Below, one piece after another: positions 35,825-46,023 of a stretch of DNA of 64,000 bases. Positions within the stretch are counted from its first letter, which is position 1, and each line of letters begins with the position of its first letter. The position numbers and the translations under genes were made by a program. This DNA is from Pseudomonas deceptionensis. Its GTDB lineage: Bacteria; Pseudomonadota; Gammaproteobacteria; Pseudomonadales; Pseudomonadaceae. The stretch is taken from contig NZ_FNUD01000002.1 in assembly GCF_900106095.1 (NCBI RefSeq), positions 4,981,501 to 5,045,500 of the forward strand, in the 5' to 3' direction. The notes below the pieces were generated by a model that saw only the letters and a list, made by a program, of their open reading frames with translations, was not told where the DNA came from and did no database searches.

Positions 35825-36310
35825 TCAGTGCTGATGACCGCCTTCACCGTGGACGTGGCCGTGAGCGATTTCTTCTTCGCTCGCGTCACGGATAGCAACA
35901 ACCTTTACCTTGAAGTTCAGACGCTGACCAGCCAATGGGTGGTTACCGTCTACAGTCACGTCGTCGCCGTCCAGATCACGGATGGTCACGATTTGCATTT
36001 GGCCGTCCGGCGCCGAAGCGTGGAACTGCATGCCAACTTCCAGTTGGTCAACGCCTTCGAACATGTTGGCGCTCAACGTGCTTACCAGCTCGGCGGAGTA
36101 CTCGCCGTAAGCGTCTTCAGGCTCAACGCTGACTTCCAGTTCATCACCAACAGCCTTGCCAACCAGAGCCTTTTCCAGACCCGGAATGATGTTACCTGCG
36201 CCTTGCAGGTAGACCAGCGGCGCGCCGCCGGCAGAACTGTCGATGACCTCACCAGCGTCATTGGTCAGGGTATAGTCGATGGAGACAGCCTTATTGGCGG
36301 CGATCGTCAT
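35825..36310 (-). CDS. slyD: FKBP-type peptidyl-prolyl isomerase SlyD
   Basis: A 161-residue SlyD: FKBP fold split by the insert-in-flap chaperone domain (about residues 70-130) and a C-terminal histidine-rich tail (HGHVHGEGGHQH) that binds nickel. NIIPGLEKALVGKAVGDEL and ASAPDGQMQIVTI are family-typical. It is a prolyl isomerase, chaperone and metallochaperone. The ATG at 36310 follows AGG; upstream in-frame residues are not used. Confidence 0.96.
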   Translation of the reverse strand: MTIAANKAVSIDYTLTNDAGEVIDSSAGGAPLVYLQGAGNIIPGLEKALVGKAVGDELEVSVEPEDAYGEYSAELVSTLSANMFEGVDQLEVGMQFHASAPDGQMQIVTIRDLDGDDVTVDGNHPLAGQRLNFKVKVVAIRDASEEEIAHGHVHGEGGHQH

Positions 36311-36401
36311 GGGGCGAGACCTTTTGCAAAAAAATAATGAGTGCGCAAGTTTAACCAAGCAATCGCCTGAAAGCGAACACAACCAAGACCAACGGATAAT
36401 T

Positions 36402-36617
36402 TTGAAAACTTCAACGATCATTGGCTGGCGTCAGGATGAAGAGCAACACTGGGTTGTCGTGCTTTCCTGCGGCCATACCCAGCACCAGCGTCACCAACCG
36501 CCCTGGCAATCAAGACCCTGGGTGCTTGACCCTGAGCAACGCCAGGCAAAAATAGGCCAGCCCTTTGACTGTGGCTGGTGTGCTCAAAACGCGGATAGCG
36601 CTAATCTTGGCAATTGA
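36402..36617 (+). CDS. DUF3565-family protein
   Basis: A 71-residue protein of DUF3565 (GWRQDEEQHWVVVLSCGHTQHQRHQPPWQSRPWVLD...FDCGWC). It has conserved Cys/His pairs (SCGHTQH and DCGWC) that may bind a metal. The TTG at 36402 is the most likely start; it is weakly supported by a GGA upstream. It lies 59 bases before pta and may share its promoter. No function is known. Confidence 0.8.
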   Translation: MKTSTIIGWRQDEEQHWVVVLSCGHTQHQRHQPPWQSRPWVLDPEQRQAKIGQPFDCGWCAQNADSANLGN

Positions 36618-36676
36618 TTCAGGCAAAAGCCCGCTTAAAGGGTGTTGCCCTTGCACTGCCACGTCAGGAAGCTCGC

Positions 36677-38776
36677 ATGCAAACTTTCTTTATCGCCCCC
36701 ACTGACTTTGGTGTGGGCCTGACATCCATCAGCCTCGGCCTGGTTCGCACACTGGAGCGCGCCGGTTTGAAAGTCGGCTTTTTCAAGCCCATTGCCCAGC
36801 CCCATCCGGGCGATCTTGGCCCCGAGCGTTCCACCGAGCTGATGGCCCGCACCCACGGCCTCAAGCCGCCTACCCCGCTGGGTCTGGCGCATGTCGAGCG
36901 CATGCTCGGCGACGGCCAGCTGGATGAATTGCTCGAAGAAATCATCAGCCTCTATCAGCAGGCAGCCATCGGCAAAGACGTGCTGATCGTCGAAGGCATG
37001 GTGCCCACCCGGACTGCCAGCTACGCGGCGCGGGTCAACTTGCATCTGGCCAAGAGCCTGGACGCCGAAGTGATCCTGGTTTCGGCCCCGGAAAACGAAG
37101 TGCTGACCGAGCTCTCTGGCCGGGTCGAGTTGCAGGCCCAATTGTTTGGTGGCCCCAAAGACCCGAAAGTGCTCGGCGTCATCCTCAACAAGGTGCGTAC
37201 CGACGAGACCATGGAGGCCTTTTCGGCACGCCTCAAGGAACACTCGCCGCTGCTGCGCAGTGGTGATTTCAAGCTGCTGGGCTGCATTCCCTATCAACCC
37301 GAACTCAACGCCCCGCGCACCCGCGATGTGGCCGAGCTGCTGGGCGCGCAGGTGCTCAATGCCGGGGATTATGAAACCCGGCGCATGTCGAAAATCATCC
37401 TGTGCGCACGCACCGTGCTCAACACCCTGCAACTGCTAAAACCGGGCGTACTGGTGGTGACCCCGGGCGATCGCGACGACATTATCCTGGCTGTCAGCCT
37501 GGCGGCCATGAACGGCGTGCCGCTGGCCGGCCTGCTGCTCACCAGCGACACCCAGCCCGACCCGCGCCTGATGGAGCTTTGCCGGGGTGCGTTGCAGGCG
37601 GGGTTGCCGGTACTGTCGGTGAGCACCGGCTCATACGACACCGCCAACCGCCTCAATAGCCTGAACAAGGAAATCCCGATTGATGACCGCGAACGTGCGG
37701 AAATCATCACCGACTTTGTTGCCAGCCACCTCGACGCCCACTGGCTGCATCAACGGTGTGGCACGCCACGGGAAATGCGCCTGACCCCAGCGGTGTTCCG
37801 CTACCAGCTGATCCAGCGCGCCCAGCAAGCCAACAAACGCATCGTGTTGCCAGAAGGCAGCGAACCGCTGACCGTACAGGCCGCCGCTATTTGCCATGCT
37901 CGCGGCATCGCACGTTGCGTCTTGCTGGCCAAGCCCGAAGAAGTTCAGGCGGTGGCCAAGGCACACGGCTTCGACTTGCCCGAAGGCCTGGAGATTCTCG
38001 ACCCGGACCTGATCCGCGCCCGCTATGTCGAGCCAATGGTGGCCCTGCGCAAAACCAAAAGCATCAATGCCCCGATGGCCGAGCAGCAGTTGGAAGACCC
38101 GGTGGTGATCGGTACCATGATGCTGGCACTGGACGAGGTCGACGGGCTGGTTTCCGGCGTGATCCACTCCACGGCCAACACCATCCGCCCTGCCCTGCAA
38201 CTGATCAAGACGGCCCCGGGCTGCACCTTGGTGTCGTCGGTGTTTTTCATGTTGTTCCCCGAGCAGGTGCTGGTGTACGGCGACTGCGTGATGAACCCGC
38301 ACCCCACAGCCACCGAACTGGCTGAAATTGCCCTGCAAAGCGCCGACTCTGCCGCCGCGTTCGGCATCACCCCGCGGGTGGCGATGATCAGCTACTCCAG
38401 CGGCGATTCGGCCAGCGGTGAAGAGGTCGAAAAAGTCCGCGAGGCCACCTTGCTGGCCCATGAAGCCCAGCATGCACTGCTGATCGACGGCCCTTTGCAA
38501 TACGATGCGGCGGCCAACGAAGCCGTAGCCAGACAACTGGCGCCCAACAGCCAGGTCGCTGGCCGGGCTACGGTGTTTGTGTTCCCCGACCTGAACACCG
38601 GCAACACGACGCACAAGGCCGTACAGCGCAGTGCCGATTGCGTCAGCCTCGGGCCGATGCTGCAAGGGCTGCGCAAACCGGTGAACGACCTGCCACGCGG
38701 CGCGCAAGTGGACGACATCGTCTACACCATCGCCCTCACGGCGATTCAAGCCGCCAACCGACCTATGGATGTGTAA
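36677..38776 (+). CDS. pta: Phosphate acetyltransferase
   Basis: A 699-residue Pta of the long type. An N-terminal dethiobiotin-synthetase-like P-loop domain (about 1-220, starting MQTFFIAPTDFGVGLTSISLG), a DRTGG domain (about 225-340) and the catalytic PTA domain (about 375-695, with RIVLPEGSEPLTVQAA) are all present. It converts acetyl-CoA and phosphate to acetyl phosphate. AGGAAG precedes the ATG. Acetate kinase is not next to it, so its partner is elsewhere or absent. Confidence 0.97.
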   Translation: MQTFFIAPTDFGVGLTSISLGLVRTLERAGLKVGFFKPIAQPHPGDLGPERSTELMARTHGLKPPTPLGLAHVERMLGDGQLDELLEEIISLYQQAAIGKDVLIVEGMVPTRTASYAARVNLHLAKSLDAEVILVSAPENEVLTELSGRVELQAQLFGGPKDPKVLGVILNKVRTDETMEAFSARLKEHSPLLRSGDFKLLGCIPYQPELNAPRTRDVAELLGAQVLNAGDYETRRMSKIILCARTVLNTLQLLKPGVLVVTPGDRDDIILAVSLAAMNGVPLAGLLLTSDTQPDPRLMELCRGALQAGLPVLSVSTGSYDTANRLNSLNKEIPIDDRERAEIITDFVASHLDAHWLHQRCGTPREMRLTPAVFRYQLIQRAQQANKRIVLPEGSEPLTVQAAAICHARGIARCVLLAKPEEVQAVAKAHGFDLPEGLEILDPDLIRARYVEPMVALRKTKSINAPMAEQQLEDPVVIGTMMLALDEVDGLVSGVIHSTANTIRPALQLIKTAPGCTLVSSVFFMLFPEQVLVYGDCVMNPHPTATELAEIALQSADSAAAFGITPRVAMISYSSGDSASGEEVEKVREATLLAHEAQHALLIDGPLQYDAAANEAVARQLAPNSQVAGRATVFVFPDLNTGNTTHKAVQRSADCVSLGPMLQGLRKPVNDLPRGAQVDDIVYTIALTAIQAANRPMDV

Positions 38777-39682
38777 ATGCTGGATTTTCTGCCTGCGCCG
38801 ATACGCGGCGTCATTGCTTCACTGCTGCTGGCGATCAACACCATCGTGTGTTGCACGCCGCTATTTATTGTCGCGATTTTCAAGCTCTGCCTGCCGTTCC
38901 CGGCGGCGCAACGGGTAACCGACGAGTTGATGCGCCGTATCCACGAAGCCTGGGTCGGCAACAACAATCGCTGGATGGATTTGCTGCGCAAGACCCGCTG
39001 GCATATCAAGGGCCTTGAGGGGCTGGACTATGAGCACTCGTACCTGGTCACCAGCAACCACCAGAGCTGGGTCGACATCATGGTGCTGCAATACGTGCTC
39101 AACAAACGTATTCGCCCGTTGAAATTCTTCCTCAAACAGGAGCTGATCTGGGTACCGGTGATTGGCCTGGCGTGGTGGGCGCTGGGGTTCCCGTTCATGA
39201 AACGTTACTCCAAGGCCTACCTGGCCAAGCATCCGGAGAAGAAAGGCGCAGACCTGGCGACTACCCGTAAAACCTGCGCCAAGTTCAAGAACCAGTCGGT
39301 GGGGATTTTCAACTTCGTCGAAGGCACGCGCTTTACCGAAGCCAAGCACGCGCTGCAGAACTCTCCGTTCCGCTATCTGCTCAAGCCCAAGGCCGGAGGC
39401 ATCGCCTTTGTGCTGGATGCCATGGGCGAGCAGCTGCAATCGATCGTCAACGTGACAATCCACTATCCCGGCGGGCGCCCGGGGTATTGGGACTTGCTGT
39501 GCGGCAATGTGAAAGACGTGGTGGTGGTGTTTGAAGAGCTGCAAATTCCGGCTGAATTTCTGGGCAAGAACTACGACCAGGACCCGGAGTACCGGCTGGC
39601 ATTCCAGAGCTGGATCAACCAGCTTTGGGAAGACAAGGACCGGTTGTTGGGCGAGCTGCATCGGGAATATTCGCAGAGCTAA
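38777..39682 (+). CDS. PlsC-like acyltransferase (YihG type)
   Basis: A 301-residue membrane acyltransferase. A hydrophobic helix at about 10-35 anchors it, then the catalytic HX4D motif NHQSWVD (about residues 93-99) and the FVEGTRFT motif (about 179-186). YihG-type proteins acylate lysophosphatidic acid and modify membrane lipids. The ATG follows the pta stop with no gap (TAA then ATG), so it is co-translated or co-transcribed with pta. Confidence 0.92.
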   Translation: MLDFLPAPIRGVIASLLLAINTIVCCTPLFIVAIFKLCLPFPAAQRVTDELMRRIHEAWVGNNNRWMDLLRKTRWHIKGLEGLDYEHSYLVTSNHQSWVDIMVLQYVLNKRIRPLKFFLKQELIWVPVIGLAWWALGFPFMKRYSKAYLAKHPEKKGADLATTRKTCAKFKNQSVGIFNFVEGTRFTEAKHALQNSPFRYLLKPKAGGIAFVLDAMGEQLQSIVNVTIHYPGGRPGYWDLLCGNVKDVVVVFEELQIPAEFLGKNYDQDPEYRLAFQSWINQLWEDKDRLLGELHREYSQS

Positions 39683-39684
39683 AA

Positions 39685-39795
39685 GCCCCTCACCCTAACC
39701 CTCTCCCGGAGGGAGAGGGGACTAAAGGCAAAGCATATCTGCGCAACACCACCAATCAGCCCCCTCTCCCTCTGGGAGAGGGCTGGGGTGAGGGT
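39685..39795. repeat. CCCTCACCCTAACCCTCTCCC-type inverted doublet
   Basis: A unit starting CCCCTCACCCTAACCCTCTC and an inverted unit ending GAGGGCTGGGGTGAGGGT flank a 45-base spacer. This is a third widespread intergenic repeat family of Pseudomonas and other proteobacteria. It sits just after the acyltransferase gene, before the terminator. Confidence 0.85.
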
Positions 39796-39811
39796 AAAAT
39801 GTCCACCCAAT

Positions 39812-39849
39812 AAAAAGCCCGCCACCGATCTCTCGGTGGCGGGCTTTTT
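39812..39849. terminator. Bidirectional terminator between acyltransferase gene and cysNC
   Basis: A perfect stem AAAAAGCCCGCCACCGA / TCGGTGGCGGGCTTTTT with a four-base loop between two convergent genes. Confidence 0.93.
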
Positions 39850-39857
39850 AGTGCGGC

Positions 39858-41756
39858 TTAGATAGCGCCGCGTTGACGCAACAGGTCCAGCACCAACTTG
39901 ACGCTGTCTTCCAGCGACAGCGATTGGGTGTCGACCACAAGGTCGGCATCCAGCGGCACGTCATACGGGAAAGACTCACCCGGAATGTTGTCACCCCCCG
40001 CCGCATACAGCCCTTGCGGGTCACGCTCGGCGCACACGGCCGGGGATGCCTGGACATACACGGTGACCAGACGATCGCTGCCAATCAGCGCCTTGGCCTG
40101 TTCACGGCCTTCGGCATCCGGCGCCACGAACGCGGCCAATGTCAGCAGGCCGGCTTCGTTGAACTGACGCGCCACGTGGGCGGCACGACGCCAGTTTTCA
40201 GTACGCCCGGCACGATCCTGCGGCAGACCTTTGTTCAGGTCATGGCGCAGGTTCTGGCCATCCAGTACGAAAACCGCACGGCCCATGTCGAACAACTTGC
40301 GCTCAACTGCATAAGCCAAGGTGCTTTTGCCAGCGCCCGACAGGCCGCTGAACAACACGGTGGCCGGTTGCTGACCAAAACGCTGGGCACGCTCTTCAAC
40401 AGCCACGTGCGCCAGTTTGCCATGATGGGTTGCGCTGCCATGACTCAACGGCTGCGCAACGATCATCCCGGCACCGACGGTGCCATTGGTCAGGCGGTCA
40501 ATGATGATGAACGAACCGGTGGTGCGGTTGCTGTCATAGCCATCCAGCGCAATCGGTGCATCGAGGCTGATCTTGACCTTGCCGATTTCGTTCAGCTGCA
40601 AGGCACTGGCCGGGCCTTCTTCCAGAGTGTTCACATCGACTTTGTTGACGATGCTGGCAATCGAGCCCGGCACATAGCTGGTCGCACGCTTGATGTCGTA
40701 CTTCTTGCCCGGCAGCATCGGCTCTTCCGCCATCCACACCAGCATGGCTTCGAAGTTGTCAGTCACCAGCGGCTGGTTGTCGGCATGCACCAACAGGTCG
40801 CCACGGGAGATGTCGATCTCGTCTTCCATGGTCAGCGTGACCGCTTGGCCCGGGCCTGCGTGTTCCAGCTCACCTTCAAAGGTCACGATGGATTTGACGC
40901 GGCTGCTCTTGCCCGACGGCAGCACCACGATCTCGTCACCCTTGCGCACGATGCCGCTGGCCAGCGTACCGGCAAAACCACGGAAGTTCAGGTTGGGACG
41001 GTTCACGTACTGCACCGGGAAGCGCAGATCGGTGAGGTTGCGGTCTGCCGCCACTTCCACGGTTTCGAGAATTTCCATCAGCGACTGGCCGGTGTACCAC
41101 GGAGAGCGCTCGGACTTGTTCACCACGTTGTCGCCTTTAAGGGCAGACATCGGCACAAAGTGCAGGCTGGTAGGCTTGAGTTTCAGGCCTTCGGCAAACT
41201 GCAGGTAGTCGGCCTTGATCGACTCGAACACACCTTCGTCAAACCCCTTGAGGTCCATCTTGTTGATGGCCACAACGATATGCTTGATGCCCAGCAACGA
41301 GGCGATAAAGCTGTGGCGACGGGTCTGGGTCTGCACGCCGTAGCGGGCATCCACCAGAATGATCGCCAGGTCACAGGTGGACGCACCGGTGGCCATGTTG
41401 CGGGTGTACTGCTCATGGCCCGGGGTATCGGCAATGATGAATTTGCGCTTGGCGGTCGAGAAGTAACGGTACGCCACGTCAATGGTGATGCCCTGCTCGC
41501 GCTCGGCTTGCAGACCGTCCACCAGCAACGCCAGGTCGATGTCATCGCCCGTGGTGCCGCTCTTTTTCGAATCGCGGGTAATGGCTTCCAGATGGTCTTC
41601 GTAGATCATCTTGGAGTCGTGCAGCAGGCGCCCGATCAGGGTGCTTTTGCCGTCGTCGACGTTGCCGCAGGTCAGGAAGCGCAACATCTCTTTGCGCTCG
41701 TGCTGGCCCAGGTAGGCGAGGATGTCCTCGCTGATCAAATCAGATTGGTGCGACAT
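39858..41756 (-). CDS. cysNC: Bifunctional sulfate adenylyltransferase subunit 1 / adenylylsulfate kinase
   Basis: A 632-residue fusion of CysN (GTPase of ATP sulfurylase) and CysC (APS kinase). The N-terminal GTPase has G1 GNVDDGKST (31-39), G3 DTPGHEQYT and G4 NKMD. The C-terminal kinase begins near residue 455, with P-loop [10 protein letters not shown] (about 468-477). Together with CysD it makes APS from sulfate and ATP and then PAPS. This fused form is normal in Pseudomonas. It starts nine bases after the cysD stop. Confidence 0.97.
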   Translation of the reverse strand: MSHQSDLISEDILAYLGQHERKEMLRFLTCGNVDDGKSTLIGRLLHDSKMIYEDHLEAITRDSKKSGTTGDDIDLALLVDGLQAEREQGITIDVAYRYFSTAKRKFIIADTPGHEQYTRNMATGASTCDLAIILVDARYGVQTQTRRHSFIASLLGIKHIVVAINKMDLKGFDEGVFESIKADYLQFAEGLKLKPTSLHFVPMSALKGDNVVNKSERSPWYTGQSLMEILETVEVAADRNLTDLRFPVQYVNRPNLNFRGFAGTLASGIVRKGDEIVVLPSGKSSRVKSIVTFEGELEHAGPGQAVTLTMEDEIDISRGDLLVHADNQPLVTDNFEAMLVWMAEEPMLPGKKYDIKRATSYVPGSIASIVNKVDVNTLEEGPASALQLNEIGKVKISLDAPIALDGYDSNRTTGSFIIIDRLTNGTVGAGMIVAQPLSHGSATHHGKLAHVAVEERAQRFGQQPATVLFSGLSGAGKSTLAYAVERKLFDMGRAVFVLDGQNLRHDLNKGLPQDRAGRTENWRRAAHVARQFNEAGLLTLAAFVAPDAEGREQAKALIGSDRLVTVYVQASPAVCAERDPQGLYAAGGDNIPGESFPYDVPLDADLVVDTQSLSLEDSVKLVLDLLRQRGAI

Positions 41757-41765
41757 GACAACCCC

Positions 41766-42683
41766 TTAGAAATAACCTTGACGTTTTTTATCTTCCATTG
41801 AGCCTGCGCCATCATGATCGATGACTCGGCCCTGGCGCTCGGAAGTTCGCGTCAGGAGCATTTCCTGGATGATGTCGGTCAGGGTTTCAGCCTCTGACTC
41901 CACCGCGCCGGTCAGCGGGTAGCAACCCAGGGTACGGAAGCGGACCTTTTTCTTGACGATGCGCGCCTTGTCTTCATCAGACAGGTGCTCAAGGATACGT
42001 TCGTCGTCGATCATGATCAGCGTGCCGTTCTTCTCGATTACGTCGCGTTCGGCCGCAAAGTACAGCGGCACAATCGGGATACCTTCGAGGTAGATGTACT
42101 GCCAGATATCGAGTTCGGTCCAGTTCGACAGCGGGAATACGCGGATCGATTCGCCCTTGTTGACGTTGCCGTTGTAGACATTCCACAACTCGGGGCGCTG
42201 GTTTTTCGGGTCCCAGCGGTGCTTGCTGTCGCGGAAGGAGTACACGCGCTCTTTGGCACGGGATTTCTCTTCATCGCGGCGCGCGCCACCGAAGGCGGCG
42301 TCGAAGCCGTACTGGTCCAGAGCCTGCTTCAGGCCCTCGGTTTTCATGATATCGGTGTGCTTGGCGCTGCCGTGGGTGAAGGGGTTGATCCCTTGCGCCA
42401 CGCCGTCCGGGTTGACGTGAGTGATCAAGTCCAGGCCCAGCTCGGCGACCATCTTGTCGCGAAAGCTGTACATCTCCTGGAATTTCCACTGGGTGTCGAC
42501 ATGCATCACCGGAAACGGCAGCTTGCCCGGGAAAAACGCCTTGCGTGCAAGGTGCAGCATCACGGCGGAATCTTTACCGATCGAGTACAGCATCACCGGG
42601 TTATCGAACTCGGCGGCCACCTCGCGGATGATGTGGATGCTTTCCGCCTCCAGCTGTTTCAGGTGCGTCAGTTTGTCGACCAT
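41766..42683 (-). CDS. cysD: Sulfate adenylyltransferase subunit 2
   Basis: A 305-residue CysD, the catalytic ATP pyrophosphatase subunit. The PP-loop motif is [17 protein letters not shown] (about residues 35-51), and [20 protein letters not shown] is family-typical. It leads the cysD-cysNC operon. The 222 bases upstream (42684-42905) hold an AT-rich promoter-like stretch and a REP-type repeat; sulfur control by CysB is expected from family knowledge but no site was identified. Confidence 0.97.
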   Translation of the reverse strand: MVDKLTHLKQLEAESIHIIREVAAEFDNPVMLYSIGKDSAVMLHLARKAFFPGKLPFPVMHVDTQWKFQEMYSFRDKMVAELGLDLITHVNPDGVAQGINPFTHGSAKHTDIMKTEGLKQALDQYGFDAAFGGARRDEEKSRAKERVYSFRDSKHRWDPKNQRPELWNVYNGNVNKGESIRVFPLSNWTELDIWQYIYLEGIPIVPLYFAAERDVIEKNGTLIMIDDERILEHLSDEDKARIVKKKVRFRTLGCYPLTGAVESEAETLTDIIQEMLLTRTSERQGRVIDHDGAGSMEDKKRQGYF

Positions 42684-42826
42684 GGCTACTCACGAAAGCT
42701 ATCTTATGAACGGCCTGCGGGCCGTGTTCGAGGCTCGAATGCTAGCACAGCGCCCTCTTCTATAGATGGCCCCAACTAGATCGAAACGGTCTAAGAATAG
42801 ATCGCGGAGTTTGGCCTGTAATTGCC

Positions 42827-42894
42827 TGTGGGAACGAGCCTGCTCGCGAAAGCGATGCAGCTAATGGCCTCTTCGCGAACAGGCTCGCTCCCAC
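42827..42894. repeat. Pseudomonas intergenic inverted repeat (GTGGGAACGAGCCTGCTCGC family)
   Basis: The units TGTGGGAACGAGCCTGCTC and CGAACAGGCTCGCTCCCAC are inverted copies either side of a short spacer. Same family as the hairpin at 18697. It lies in the gap between Nif3-like and cysD genes. Confidence 0.88.
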
Positions 42895-42905
42895 GCGTTT
42901 TGGAT

Positions 42906-43664
42906 TCAGATCGGGTTCGGGCAATCGATAAACAGGTGTTCAAGGGCAAAGCGACGGGCCAGGTAATCGCCCAGGGCTTGCACGCCATAGCGCTCGGTGG
43001 CGTGGTGCCCGGCGGCAATAAAGCTGATGTCGTTTTCCCGGGCACTGTGGAAAGTCTGCTCCGAAGCTTCGCCGCTCAGGTACAGGTCAACCCCCGCCAG
43101 CACCGCCTGATCGATATAGCCCTGCCCGCCGCCGGTGCACCAGCCCACGCGGCGAATCATCTCGCTGCCTTCGATCAGCAACGGCTCACGCCCCAGCGCC
43201 TCTTGAACGCGGCGCGCAAAGTCGCGGGCCGTGACAGGTTCGGCCAGGGAGCCCACCAGCCCCACCACTTTCGGATTGCCCGGGTCCAGCGGCCCTTCGA
43301 CGGTGATGTCCAGCTGCCGCGCCAACTGCACGTTGTTGCCCACCTCGGGGTGCAGGTCCAGCGGCAAGTGATACGCCAAGAGGCTGATGTCGTGCTTGAG
43401 CAAGGTCTTGAGGCGACGCTGCTTCATACCGGTCACGCAGGGGTCTTCGCCCTTCCAGAAATAACCATGGTGCACCAGCACCAGATCGGCCTGCGCCTCG
43501 ACCGCCGCATCCAGCAAAGCCTGGCTGGCGGTCACACCACTGACGATGCGCATCACCTGGGGCCGGCCTTCGACCTGCAAACCGTTGGGGCAATAATCGC
43601 CAATGGAGCCACAGTTGAGATAACGATTTGCTTCTTCTACCAGCGTGCTCAGGGCAACAGCCAT
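42906..43664 (-). CDS. Nif3-like dinuclear metal-centre protein
   Basis: A 252-residue Nif3/YbgI-family protein. These form hexameric rings with a two-metal site; their role may be GTP cyclohydrolase-like or a metal-dependent hydrolase, but it is not settled. The metal-ligand motifs LVHHGYFWKG (about 64-73) and HHATERYGV near the C-terminus are present. AGGAG precedes the ATG. It is divergent from algW. Confidence 0.92.
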   Translation of the reverse strand: MAVALSTLVEEANRYLNCGSIGDYCPNGLQVEGRPQVMRIVSGVTASQALLDAAVEAQADLVLVHHGYFWKGEDPCVTGMKQRRLKTLLKHDISLLAYHLPLDLHPEVGNNVQLARQLDITVEGPLDPGNPKVVGLVGSLAEPVTARDFARRVQEALGREPLLIEGSEMIRRVGWCTGGGQGYIDQAVLAGVDLYLSGEASEQTFHSARENDISFIAAGHHATERYGVQALGDYLARRFALEHLFIDCPNPI

Positions 43665-43764
43665 AAAAGACTCCTAAATATAGCGTTCAGAGGCCGACGG
43701 CCCTCGTATAATGGCGCCATTATGGGCCGTCAAGATGGCTCTGCAACCTTCAGGATCGAGTTCA

Positions 43765-44922
43765 ATGTTTAAGGCTTTGCGTTTCTTTGGCTGGCCATTG
43801 CTGGCTGGCGTGCTTATCGCTTTGCTGATTATTCAGCGTTACCCGCAATGGGTTGGGCTGCCGAGCCTGGACGTTAATCTGCAACAAGCGCCACAAACCA
43901 GCTACATGCAGCAAGGGCCGGTGACCTACGCCGATGCCGTAACCCGTGCAGCGCCAGCCGTGGCCAACCTGTACACCACCAAGGTGGTGAACAAAAACGC
44001 CAAGCCGTTGTTTGAAGACCCGCAGTTCCGGCACTTTTTCGGCAACAACGAGCCCAAGCAAAAACGTATGGAGTCGAGCCTCGGCTCGGCGGTTCTGATG
44101 AGTCCCGAAGGCTACTTGCTGACCAACAACCACGTGGTCGCCGGTGCCGACCAGATCGTGGTGGCGCTCAAGGACGGCCGCGAAACACATGCCCGTATCA
44201 TTGGCAGCGACCCCGAGACTGACCTGGCGGTGCTGAAGATCGACTTGAAGAACTTGCCGGCGATCACCATCGGCCGCTCGGACACCCTGCGCATCGGCGA
44301 TATCGCTCTGGCGATTGGCAACCCGTTTGGTGTGGGCCAAACCACCACCATGGGCATCATCAGCGCCACGGGGCGCAACCAGTTGGGTTTGAACAACTAC
44401 GAAGACTTCATCCAGACCGACGCCGCGATCAACCCGGGCAACTCGGGCGGTGCGCTGGTGGATGCCAATGGCAACCTGACCGGGATCAACACCGCGATTT
44501 TCTCCGAGTCCGGTGGTTCGCAGGGGATCGGTTTTGCGATCCCGATCAATCTGGCCATGGAGGTCATGAAGTCGATCATCGAGCACGGTCAGGTGATTCG
44601 CGGCTGGCTGGGGATTGAAGTGCAACCGCTGACCCAGGAACTGGCCGAGTCGTTTGGGCTCAGTGGCCGCCCGGGGATTGTGGTCGCGGGGATTTTCCGT
44701 GATGGCCCGGCGCAAAAAGCCGGTCTGCAGGTGGGGGACGTTATTTTGAGCATTGATGGCGAGCCCGCCAACGATGGTCGTCGCTCGATGAATCAGGTGG
44801 CGCGGATCAAACCGTCGGACAAGATCACGATTCAGGTCATGCGCAACGGCCAGGAGCACAAGCTCACCGCTGAAGTGGGCCTGCGCCCGCCGCCAGAGCA
44901 GCCACCGCAGAAGAATCAATAA
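43765..44922 (+). CDS. algW: DegS-like periplasmic protease AlgW
   Basis: A 385-residue envelope-stress protease. It has an N-terminal membrane anchor (about 5-25), a trypsin-like domain with the triad His123 (NNHVVAGAD), Asp153 (ETDLAVLK) and Ser227 (NPGNSGGALV), and a C-terminal PDZ domain (about 280-370). In Pseudomonas AlgW cuts MucA to release the sigma factor AlgU. AGGA lies just before the ATG. Confidence 0.95.
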   Translation: MFKALRFFGWPLLAGVLIALLIIQRYPQWVGLPSLDVNLQQAPQTSYMQQGPVTYADAVTRAAPAVANLYTTKVVNKNAKPLFEDPQFRHFFGNNEPKQKRMESSLGSAVLMSPEGYLLTNNHVVAGADQIVVALKDGRETHARIIGSDPETDLAVLKIDLKNLPAITIGRSDTLRIGDIALAIGNPFGVGQTTTMGIISATGRNQLGLNNYEDFIQTDAAINPGNSGGALVDANGNLTGINTAIFSESGGSQGIGFAIPINLAMEVMKSIIEHGQVIRGWLGIEVQPLTQELAESFGLSGRPGIVVAGIFRDGPAQKAGLQVGDVILSIDGEPANDGRRSMNQVARIKPSDKITIQVMRNGQEHKLTAEVGLRPPPEQPPQKNQ

Positions 44923-44930
44923 ACAGGGCT

Positions 44931-44964
44931 ACCTTCACCCTCTCCCTTGGGAGAGGGTGAAGGT
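44931..44964. repeat. Hairpin of the CCTCACCC/CTCTCCC repeat family
   Basis: ACCTTCACCCTCTCCC and GGGAGAGGGTGAAGGT form a near-perfect stem with a short loop between convergent algW and hisC. No T run, so it works more as a transcript-end hairpin than as a true terminator. Related to the doublet at 39685. Confidence 0.85.
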
Positions 44965-44968
44965 GCGG

Positions 44969-46021
44969 TTACAGCTCTGACAGCCCTTCAATCAGCGCCG
45001 CATTTTGCTCCGGCGTGCCGATGCTGATGCGCAAGAACTGGGCAATGCGCAGTTGCTTGAAGTGACGCACGATCACGCCCTGCTCACGCAACTTGGCTGC
45101 CAGCGCCGCCGCATCATGCTCAGGGTGACGGGCAAAGATAAAGTTCGCCGCCGACGGCAGCACCTCAAAGCCCAGCGCCTTCAATTGGCCCACAACCTGC
45201 TCGCGGCTGTCGATCACCTGCTTGCAGGTCTGCTCGAAGTACTCACGGTCTGCAAACGCTGCTGCCGCACCCGCTATCGCCACACGGTCGAGCGGGTAGG
45301 AGTTGAAGCTGTTCTTGATCCGCTCCAGGGCTTCGATCAGGTCCGGGTGCCCCACCGCCAGGCCAACCCGCAACCCGGCCAGCGAGCGTGATTTGGACAG
45401 GGTCTGAGTCACCAGCAGGTTCGGGTAACGGTCCACCAGGCTGATGGCTGTCTCACCGCCAAAGTCGATATAGGCCTCATCCACAACGACAACTGAATCG
45501 GGGTTGGCCTTGAGCATCTGCTCGATGGCGTCCAGCGCCAGCAGGCAGCCCGTCGGAGCGTTGGGATTGGGGAAGATGATCCCGCCATTGGGCCTGGTGT
45601 AATCCGCAGGTTGAATCTGGAACTGCTCATCCAGCGGCACGGCGTCAAATTCGATGCCATACAAGCCGCAATAAACCGGATAGAAGCTGTAGCTGATATC
45701 CGGGAACAGCAGCGGCTTGTCGTGCTGAAACAGACCGTTAAACACATGGGCCAGGACTTCGTCCGAACCGTTGCCCAAAAACACCTGACCGGTTTGCACG
45801 CCGTAATACTCGGCCACCGCCTGCTTGAGCAAATCGCTGTTCGGATCAGGGTACAAACGCAGGTTGTCGTTGATCTCGCCCTGCATTGCCGCCAGCGCTT
45901 TCGGCGAAGGCCCATAGGGGTTTTCGTTGGTATTGAGTTTGACCAGCCTGGTCAGTTTCGGCTGCTCACCCGGCACGTAAGGCACCAGTTCTTTAACGAA
46001 CGGACTCCAGAATTTGCTCAT
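44969..46021 (-). CDS. hisC: Histidinol-phosphate aminotransferase
   Basis: A 350-residue PLP-dependent class I/II aminotransferase: histidinol-phosphate from imidazoleacetol-phosphate and glutamate. The Schiff-base lysine is in [16 protein letters not shown] (about 208-223), and NPNAPTGCL and DEAYIDF are typical. It follows hisD with two bases between, and ends hisG-hisD-hisC. Confidence 0.96.
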   Translation of the reverse strand: MSKFWSPFVKELVPYVPGEQPKLTRLVKLNTNENPYGPSPKALAAMQGEINDNLRLYPDPNSDLLKQAVAEYYGVQTGQVFLGNGSDEVLAHVFNGLFQHDKPLLFPDISYSFYPVYCGLYGIEFDAVPLDEQFQIQPADYTRPNGGIIFPNPNAPTGCLLALDAIEQMLKANPDSVVVVDEAYIDFGGETAISLVDRYPNLLVTQTLSKSRSLAGLRVGLAVGHPDLIEALERIKNSFNSYPLDRVAIAGAAAAFADREYFEQTCKQVIDSREQVVGQLKALGFEVLPSAANFIFARHPEHDAAALAAKLREQGVIVRHFKQLRIAQFLRISIGTPEQNAALIEGLSEL

Positions 46022-46023
46022 GC

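Noticed and set aside
39685..39795. Repeated CCCTCTCCC units considered as a CRISPR array
   Set aside because: Only two inverted units with one spacer; it is an inverted doublet, not a row of direct repeats, and no cas genes are present.
39873..41801. A very long open frame opposite cysNC on the plus strand
   Set aside because: It is antisense to a certain gene, has no ribosome-binding site or family likeness, and arises from the high GC content.
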